From an uncultured Pseudomonadota bacterium (GTDB lineage Bacteria > Myxococcota_A > Polyangia > HGW-17): a DNA stretch of 6,716 nucleotides. The position numbers and the translations under genes were made by a program. The stretch lies in assembly GCA_938004375.1 (NCBI GenBank), contig CALKWH010000270.1:1-6716 (forward strand). Reading direction: 5' to 3'. Position 1 is the first letter of the stretch, and each line of letters opens with the position of its first letter. Below are positions 1 to 4,280 of the stretch, one piece after another. The notes beneath the pieces were generated by a model that ran no database searches, was not told where the DNA came from, and worked only from the letters and a program-made list of their open reading frames with translations.

Positions 1-45
1 CCACCGAGATCTACACTCTTTCCCTACACGACGCTCTTCCGATCT
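1..45 (+). other. Illumina TruSeq P5 adapter contamination
   Basis: These 45 bases match the 3' part of the standard Illumina TruSeq universal adapter, from CCACCGAGATCTACAC through to GCTCTTCCGATCT; only the first 13 bases of the 58-base oligo are missing. No i5 index lies between the two halves, so this is the non-dual-indexed form. The genomic insert begins at base 46. The adapter is open in the minus frame of the adjoining lipoprotein gene, so naive gene calling would append 15 false residues. It also creates a false C-terminus ending in RASCRERV in another frame. Bases 1-45 should be masked. Confidence 0.98.
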
Positions 46-1425
46 CTCGGGGAGCATGCGGACCGTGCCGACCGTGTTCTGCGCGTCGCCCACCGGCACC
101 CGGTACAGCACGGCGTTTCCGGACGGGTTGAAGCCCCAGACCTCGCCGACGGCGCGGCGCTTGACCTTGTCCAGGGAGTAGTCGACCACCGTGAACCACA
201 GCACGCCGTCCTTGGCGCCCAGGATGCGGTTGACGCGGGGTTCCTTCAGGGTGGGGGACTTGAGGTCGTAGGTGAACGTGGTGGATCCGGTGGGCGAGAA
301 GCCCTTCACGCGGGAGCCGCCGGCGATGACGAAGTTCTCGCCGATGGCCATGTGCTCGCCTTCGTCGCCCGGGTAGATCGTCTCCTGGGACCACGCCTCC
401 TTCCAGGGGTGGGTCGTGTAGGCGGTGATGCCCTTGTCCGTGCCGCACCAGGACAGTTTCTCCTCGAGGACGCAGGGGGAGGCCAGTTTGTCGGCCACGT
501 AGTTCACGTTCAGGGTCCGACCGGCCTGCAGATCCACGGTGTGCCACTCGACGTCTCCGGAGTGGACCGGACGGACCAGCACGCGGGCGAGGTGGTTCTG
601 GGCGGAGAAGCGCGCGAACGTGCGGGGGTTCTCCTCGGCGCCGCGGAGGCTCAACGCGTACATTTCCTTGAGCGCGGTCAGATCATAGGCGGCGATCCGA
701 AGGTGGCGATCCTCGGCGACGGCCTTCTGGAACAGGGCGATCGCGTCCTCGGAGGCGCTCACCGCGCCGGCCAGGAAGCCGCCCGCGGGATTGGGATTCC
801 ACTCCCACTTCACGGCCAGTTTCTCGTTCTCGAGGTCGACGAGCCTGATGGTCTCGCCCGTGACCGCGACGATGAAGCCGGTGGGCGTCACGTGCAGCGG
901 CTGGGTGATCTTCCGCCCCAGGGCGAAGGGGACGACCTTGCCGGTCTCGGGATCCACGAGGCGGATCTCGTCGCCCCACGCGGTCACGAAGTTCTCACCC
1001 AGGGCGGCGAGCCCCAGCCCGGGGAGCGGCTTCTCCCACTTCTCGACCCCGGAGTAGCGGTCGAGGCCGTGGATCTGGTTGTCCGCGGTCCAGAAGGCGA
1101 TGGTCCCGCCGCGCACGGCGACCTCGACGGACCAGGGCAGCTCCGGATCGCGCAGGCCGAGCTCGGCCTCCTTGCTCCAGCGCTTGCGGCCCGAGCTCTT
1201 CTCCAGCGCGTGCAGCACCACGGGGCGGTTCTTCTCGTCGAGCTCCACGCCGAACAGGCGGCGCTGGGAGTCGTCCACGATGAAGGTCCGGCCCGAGAGC
1301 GCGCGCTTCCACGCGACGTAGGGGTACTGCACCTGATTCTGGGTGGGCGCCTTCACGGGCGCCGGAGGCGTGCAGGCGACGGCCAGCAGGCCAAGGAGAC
1401 ATGTCAAAAGACCTGAACGTTTCAT
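46..1425 (-). CDS. Beta-propeller (PQQ/WD-like) lipoprotein, 3' end missing
   Basis: The reading frame is open from ATG at 1425 to the adapter at 45: 460 residues with no stop, so the C-terminus is lost. The start follows a strong GGAGGA Shine-Dalgarno eight bases upstream. Residues 1-18 form a lipoprotein signal peptide: MKRS, then a Leu-rich stretch, then LLAVAC with C18 as the lipidated cysteine. A Pro/Ala linker follows. The mature part shows repeated beta-propeller blades of PQQ type, with a short hydrophobic strand, then [L/V]D-x-x-[T/S]G-x-x-x-W. Examples are GLDRYSGVEKWE (120-131), IRLVDPETGKVV (154-165), IRLVDLENEKLAVKWEW (193-209) and LRIAAYDLTALKE (242-254). More strands and Trp residues continue beyond 330. 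In Gram-negative cells such proteins sit on the outer or inner membrane and act as scaffolds; BamB is one PQQ-propeller example, but nothing here proves a Bam role. It lies 37 bases after the YdcH-like gene, probably co-transcribed. This frame is the real one; long open frames on the opposite strand are shadows. Confidence 0.85.
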
Positions 1426-1463
1426 TTTGGGTTTCCTCCGAAAAGGGTTTCGTTGGCGGGTGT

Positions 1464-1727
1464 CTATGAGTCGGCCGGCTGCGGCTTCGTGAGCTGGGCC
1501 AGCGTCCCCTCGATGCGGGAAATCTCGTCCTTCTTGTGCAACTTCTGCTTCTTGATGCGGGCGACCTCCTGCTGCTCCAGCGGGGTCAGGCTCAGGTGCT
1601 TCTCGAGCTCCTGCAGACGCTGGTCCAGCGCGCGGTGCTCGACCCGGAGCACCTGAAGGCGCTCCTCTAGGGAGGCGATCTCCGCGGACTTGTCTTGGGT
1701 TTCCTTGCCCGTATCGTCATGACTCAT
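1464..1727 (-). CDS. YdcH/DUF465-family small coiled-coil protein
   Basis: An 87-residue, soluble, highly charged protein starting MSHDDTGKE. The start is set by an AAGGAGGT Shine-Dalgarno seven bases upstream of ATG 1727. The frame is open further upstream to about 1889, but that extension has no ribosome-binding site and overlaps the preceding gene. Residues 15-47 form an amphipathic coiled coil (SLEERLQVLRVEHRALDQRL and following). Residues 48-73 carry the family signature: a threonine/proline turn, then basic KKQKLHKKDEI and a hydrophobic heptad. YdcH/DUF465 proteins are short helical-hairpin proteins with no established biochemical function. Nothing suggests export. The gene sits between a YkgJ-type protein gene (57-base gap from that stop) and the propeller lipoprotein gene. 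Its ribosome-binding site overlaps a perfect inverted repeat (separate entry), so translation may be structure-controlled. Family assignment rests on my reading of the motif, not on a search. Confidence 0.85.
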   Translation of the reverse strand: MSHDDTGKETQDKSAEIASLEERLQVLRVEHRALDQRLQELEKHLSLTPLEQQEVARIKKQKLHKKDEISRIEGTLAQLTKPQPADS

Positions 1728-1728
1728 G

Positions 1729-1765
1729 GGGTGGACCTCCTTGTGGCCAGTCGGACGGTCCACCC
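1729..1765 (-). promoter_or_regulatory. Inverted repeat overlapping the ydcH-like gene's ribosome-binding site
   Basis: The 9-base arms GGGTGGACC (1729-1737) and GGTCCACCC (1757-1765) are perfectly complementary and separated by 19 bases. In the minus-strand transcript the promoter-proximal arm (1765-1757) can pair with the bases just before the ATG at 1727, including the GGT half of the AAGGAGGT Shine-Dalgarno. Three more pairs next to a one-base bulge could lengthen the stem. No U-run follows, so this is not an intrinsic terminator. It could lower translation of the YdcH-like gene unless the hairpin is opened. That function is inference. Confidence 0.45.
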
Positions 1766-1786
1766 TAACACAGGTCCTGCCGGATC

Positions 1787-2320
1787 TCAAAGCGCTGGTT
1801 TCGGGGAGGTCGAAGAGGCTTCCTCCGCGAGCTCGCGATACAACTGGGCGTGCCAGCGCCGGGCCTTTTCGATGTCCATTTCCAAACATTCAAGCAAGCT
1901 CTCGCCGGGGGCGAGCAAATCCAACGGACACTCGTCCACGAGCTCGAGCAGGCCCGTTTCGACGTACGAGAACGGGAAGAGCCGGCACACCAGCGGCCGG
2001 ATCTCGTAGGGAAGCCGGCAGCCCGCCTCGTCCAGAAAGGTGCAGGAGCGATCGGGCCAGACCCGCAGGACGCGGCGTTCGCCCCGCCCGTTCACCGTCC
2101 AGGCATTCCAGTGGGGATCGTCCGCCTGGTCGAGATAGGCCGGGTTCCGCGGCGCGCGCCACTCGTGAAAATCGAAGCCTCCGACGTGCTGGGAGATGCG
2201 CAGAAGATCCCCCCGGGTGAGGAGGATGTCCTTGTCCATGCAGCAGGAGCCCTGCGTCGCCGCGCAGCGGGCGCAGAGGCACTTCAGTTCACCGGTAACC
2301 GACGACTGTTGGCCACACAT
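1787..2320 (-). CDS. YkgJ-family cysteine-cluster protein
   Basis: A 177-residue cytoplasmic-looking protein with the cysteine pattern of the YkgJ/UPF0153 (zinc/iron-chelating) family. The N-terminal cluster is LCARCAATQGSCC, with C16, C19, C26 and C27, plus C2 and C14 nearby. The second half has C93 in SCTFLDEAGC (93 and 101), then the hallmark YEIRPLVCRLFPF (105-117, C112), and C131 in DECP. These cysteines probably bind a metal or an Fe-S cluster; the exact function of the family is unknown. The ATG at 2320 is preferred because the next in-frame Met (residue 28) would delete the first cluster. The ribosome-binding site is modest (AAGGT, seven bases upstream). It is first in a three-gene cluster with the YdcH-like protein and the propeller lipoprotein, and probably reads from the promoter at 2415-2443. 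Confidence 0.9.
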   Translation of the reverse strand: MCGQQSSVTGELKCLCARCAATQGSCCMDKDILLTRGDLLRISQHVGGFDFHEWRAPRNPAYLDQADDPHWNAWTVNGRGERRVLRVWPDRSCTFLDEAGCRLPYEIRPLVCRLFPFSYVETGLLELVDECPLDLLAPGESLLECLEMDIEKARRWHAQLYRELAEEASSTSPKPAL

Positions 2321-2414
2321 TTTCTACCTTGTTGGTTTGGTTGCTTCCCGGAGCCGAGAGGGGGGAGGTGGCGGAAGAACGCCTGCAAGAAGGTCCACGC
2401 ACCCGCGGTCCCGA

Positions 2415-2443
2415 ATCTGAACCTTCCGGGGGTGCGTTGTCAA
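2415..2443 (-). promoter_or_regulatory. Putative sigma70 promoter for the ykgJ-like cluster
   Basis: Reading the minus strand, a perfect -35 hexamer TTGACA (2443-2438) is followed by a 17-base spacer and the weak -10 TCAGAT (2420-2415). The predicted leader to the ATG at 2320 is roughly 90 bases. The site lies in the 170-base gap between the last mini-lipoprotein gene and the YkgJ-like gene, where a promoter is expected. The consensus -35 is the main support; the -10 matches only three of six bases. Confidence 0.4.
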
Positions 2444-2471
2444 GAGGGATGATCGGAAAAACGTGAATGAT

Positions 2472-2484
2472 TCCGGTAACCGGA
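2472..2484 (-). repeat. Short imperfect-palindrome stem just after the lipoprotein stop
   Basis: TCCGG-TAA-CCGGA forms a 5-bp stem with a 3-base loop, seven bases past the stop of the second mini-lipoprotein gene. On the minus strand a T5 run appears only about ten bases later, too far for a textbook intrinsic terminator. It may be a weak terminator or a protein-binding site. The same 10-mer CCGGTAACCG recurs at 2292-2301. Confidence 0.3.
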
Positions 2485-2490
2485 GAACGC

Positions 2491-2724
2491 TCAGTCCGCG
2501 CCGCCGTCCGGGTCGTCGAGCTCTCCGAGCTCGTTGGTCTGCCCCACGCACACCCCCCACTCGGGGACACACCGTTGGCGCGCGGGGTTGGGACAGTCGG
2601 CGTGGGTCTCGCACGCCTCGTCGAGGGCTCCGCCTGGCTCCCCGGTGCAGGCGGGGGCGGACAGGACCAGCGCGGCGAGGGCGGCCGTCGACAGCAGCCT
2701 ATTGATCCTGGCAGTTCTCTTCAT
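2491..2724 (-). CDS. Small cysteine-rich lipoprotein (second of a tandem pair)
   Basis: A 77-residue predicted lipoprotein. Basic MKRTARINR leads into a hydrophobic core and the lipobox LSAPAC with C26 lipidated, which fixes the ATG at 2724. The mature 52 residues contain four cysteines (C38, C44, C52, C59) in the arrangement C-x5-C-x7-C-x6-C, read as CETHADC then RCVPEWGVC. This could form two disulfides. The tail is acidic (ELGELDDPDGGAD). Small secreted modules with C-x5-C followed by RCV..GVC are frequent in myxobacteria-like genomes; no function is known to me. Its start overlaps the end of the preceding lipoprotein gene by 26 bases in another frame, which suggests translational coupling. 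The CET-x-x-DC motif shared with that neighbour suggests an old duplication followed by divergence. Confidence 0.72.
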   Translation of the reverse strand: MKRTARINRLLSTAALAALVLSAPACTGEPGGALDEACETHADCPNPARQRCVPEWGVCVGQTNELGELDDPDGGAD

Positions 2725-2884
2725 GCTGGCAGGTCCCTTCCAGGGTGCCGGCGGGGATGCAGCACACCAGGTCGTCGGTGCAATCGGTGGTGGTCTCGCA
2801 ACGGTCGCCCTCACCCTGCTCGCAGGCGGAGAAGGCGAAGAGGACGGTCAACAGGGAGAGCAGGAAAATGGCGCGTATCTGCAT
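2699..2884 (-). CDS. Very small cysteine-rich lipoprotein coupled to greA
   Basis: A 61-residue predicted lipoprotein. MQIR and a Leu/Phe-rich core end in LFAFSAC, with C21 as the lipidation site. The mature domain is only about 40 residues with six further cysteines (C29, C35, C41, C42, C52, C58), enough for three disulfides, spaced C-x5-C-x5-CC-x9-C-x5-C. It begins GDRCETTTDC. The ATG shares its A with the greA stop codon (TAATG), so ribosomes finishing greA could restart here. The 3' end overlaps the next lipoprotein gene by 26 bases. The fold resembles a small disulfide-rich knot; I do not recognise a family and assign no function. The signal peptide, lipobox and dense cysteines argue against a chance open frame. 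Confidence 0.78.
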   Translation of the reverse strand: MQIRAIFLLSLLTVLFAFSACEQGEGDRCETTTDCTDDLVCCIPAGTLEGTCQHEENCQDQ

Positions 2885-3357
2885 TACACAAACTCGATTT
2901 TCAGGATGTAAAAGGTCTTCTGGACCTGGGAGGTTTTCACTTTGACTTCGTCGTCCACGCTGCGACCGATCATGGCCTTGGCCATGGGGGAGGCCAGGTT
3001 GATTAGCCCGCGGTTGGGGTCGGCCTCGTCCTCGCCGACGATCTTGACCCGGGTGACCTCGCCGGTGTCCCCGTTCTCGAGGGTGACCGTGGCGCCGAAC
3101 ACCACTCGCTCGGACTTGAGCGTACGGGGGTCGATCACCTGGGCGCGGGCCAGGCGGTCCTGCAGGTAGGCCTCGCGGCCGGCCAGGTGCCCCTGGCGCT
3201 CCTTGGCGGCGTGGTACTCGGCGTTCTCGCGCAGGTCGCCGTGCTCCCGCGCCTCTTCGATGTCCTTGATGTTCCTGGGGATCTCGATCTTGCGGATGCG
3301 GTCGAGCTCCTCGGAGAGCCGGGCGTACCCCTCGGGCGTCATCGGCACGTTGATCAT
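2884..3357 (-). CDS. greA: Transcription elongation factor GreA
   Basis: A 157-residue GreA of normal family length. The N-terminal coiled-coil hairpin (about residues 6-75) carries the tip motif HGDLRENAEYHAAKERQ with the acidic residues D41 and E44, numbered exactly as in the E. coli protein. These position the second Mg2+ in the RNA polymerase active site and stimulate cleavage of backtracked RNA. The C-terminal FKBP-like domain follows, with FGATVTLENGDTGEV (87-101), VGEDEADP (111-118) and LASPMAKAMIGRSVDDEV (121-138). The protein acts in the cytoplasm, inserting its coiled coil into the polymerase secondary channel. The ATG immediately follows the TAG of the HEAT gene with no spacer, and a GGGGG stretch in that gene's end can serve as ribosome-binding site. 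The stop overlaps the start of a mini-lipoprotein gene by one base. Gene identity is clear; the operon partners are unusual. Confidence 0.97.
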   Translation of the reverse strand: MINVPMTPEGYARLSEELDRIRKIEIPRNIKDIEEAREHGDLRENAEYHAAKERQGHLAGREAYLQDRLARAQVIDPRTLKSERVVFGATVTLENGDTGEVTRVKIVGEDEADPNRGLINLASPMAKAMIGRSVDDEVKVKTSQVQKTFYILKIEFV

Positions 3358-4143
3358 CTAGGCCCCCTTCTTCTTCACGATGGTGTCGCCGCGCAGGATC
3401 TGGTACTCGTCGGCGTTCATGTGGGGCTCCACGAAGGAGCGGTAGCCCTTGAGGCTCCAGCCCTTGTCGCAGAGGCCCTGCACGAGGCGGTTGTGGATCC
3501 GCAGGCTCTCGTCGTGCTCGGGGAGGAACAACTTCAGCATGGGCTCACGGCAGGCTTCCTCGTCGTCGTACTTGAACAGGCACTCGACCGCCATGAAGCG
3601 GATGGTCTCGTTGGCGTCCTCGAGGTAGCCGGCCAGAAGCGGCGCCAGGCGCGGATCCTGCCACTCCTTGCAAAACGCCAGGATCTCCTCCTTGCGCAGG
3701 GGCTCGCGCTCGTACCCGGGCTCGTTGGCCTCGATCAACTTCTTCAGGACCTCGAACACGGGATCGGCCGCGTCCCGGTGGATCATGCGGATCAACTGGA
3801 GCGCCTGGGAGATCGAGTGGGTGGGGTTCACCGCGGGGCCTTCCTTGGCCATGATGAAACGCTCGAGCTGGGGCAGCGCCTTCGGACCGAACTCGAGGAT
3901 GACCTGGAACACCCAGTTCTTCTCCTCCTCGTCGGTGACCAGCCCGCCCTTGCCGTCGGCCAGGAACGTGAACCGCCGCAGCAGGGCGTAGATGGCCTCG
4001 GGGGTCCCCAGATCCCGCAGCGCGTGCAGGGCGGCCCAGCGTTCCTCGGGTTGCAGGCGCTTGTTCAGCGCGGTGCGGACGTTCTTCTCGAACGAGCGCT
4101 CGGCCCGCTCTTCCTTGTTGAAAATGGCGGAAAAAAAGCCCAT
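3358..4143 (-). CDS. HEAT-repeat protein
   Basis: A 261-residue helical protein with repeated HEAT-like pairs of amphipathic helices. Examples are PEERWAALHALRDLGTPEAI (32-51), WVFQVILEFGPKALPQLERF (77-96), ISQALQLIRMI.. (111 on), ILAFCKEWQDPRLAPLLAGYL (154-174) and ANETIRFMAVECLFKYDD (177-194). HEAT arrays are protein-protein scaffolds; no catalytic motif is visible and there is no signal peptide, so it is probably cytoplasmic. I chose the ATG at 4143 (MGFFSAIFNK), with a weak AGGTG ribosome-binding site three bases upstream. An in-frame GTG at 4167 would add eight residues but lies within a potential hairpin. The second to fourth codons run through seven T residues. It is the first gene of the likely HEAT-greA-lipoprotein operon, and its TAG abuts the greA ATG. 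Confidence 0.82.
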   Translation of the reverse strand: MGFFSAIFNKEERAERSFEKNVRTALNKRLQPEERWAALHALRDLGTPEAIYALLRRFTFLADGKGGLVTDEEEKNWVFQVILEFGPKALPQLERFIMAKEGPAVNPTHSISQALQLIRMIHRDAADPVFEVLKKLIEANEPGYEREPLRKEEILAFCKEWQDPRLAPLLAGYLEDANETIRFMAVECLFKYDDEEACREPMLKLFLPEHDESLRIHNRLVQGLCDKGWSLKGYRSFVEPHMNADEYQILRGDTIVKKKGA

Positions 4144-4157
4144 GTCACCTGATCCCC

Positions 4158-4195
4158 GGCGGTCCACGACGCCGCTTCACGGCGACCGGACCACC
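4158..4195 (-). promoter_or_regulatory. Predicted leader hairpin upstream of the HEAT-greA operon
   Basis: Outer arms GGTCC (4161-4165) and GGACC (4188-4192) enclose inner arms CGCCG (4170-4174) and CGGCG (4180-4184) with a 5-base loop; two further G-C pairs can add outside a mismatch. The structure would form in the leader 15-50 bases before the HEAT-gene ATG. Such GC-rich stems arise by chance in this composition, so a regulatory role is only a possibility. Confidence 0.3.
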
Positions 4196-4231
4196 CTGCC
4201 CGGCTCCGACGCTGCGGCGCCCGGCGGGGCC

Positions 4232-4259
4232 ACTATAAGATCTGTCCGCGAAAAAGCAA
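4232..4259 (-). promoter_or_regulatory. Putative sigma70 promoter for the HEAT-greA operon
   Basis: On the minus strand TTGCTT (4259-4254) is followed by a 16-base spacer and TATAGT (4237-4232), which matches five of six bases of the consensus -10. The site lies between the stop of the 727-residue gene (4281) and the HEAT-gene ATG (4143). This leaves a leader of about 85 bases. TATAGT stands out in a very GC-rich neighbourhood. Confidence 0.5.
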
Positions 4260-4280
4260 GGACCGCGGTCGGAACCGGGA

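Noticed and set aside
11..547. 178-residue minus-strand frame ending in adapter-derived residues
   Set aside because: Out of frame with the propeller gene, Arg/His/Gly/Pro-rich, and its tail is translated adapter.
352..1416. 354-residue plus-strand open frame
   Set aside because: It is antisense to the propeller lipoprotein gene, whose own frame has a ribosome-binding site, lipobox and blade motifs.
1728..1889. 54-residue N-terminal extension of the YdcH-like protein
   Set aside because: It overlaps the YkgJ-like gene, lacks family similarity, and the internal ATG has a strong AAGGAGGT ribosome-binding site.
3187..4152. 321-residue plus-strand open frame
   Set aside because: It is antisense to the HEAT gene and greA, with Leu/Val/Gly/Asp-biased composition, no domain and no start signal.
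4261..4270. GACCGCGGTC as intrinsic terminator of the 727-residue gene
   Set aside because: It is a 10-base palindrome with no loop, and the T-run is interrupted, so a hairpin terminator cannot be supported.
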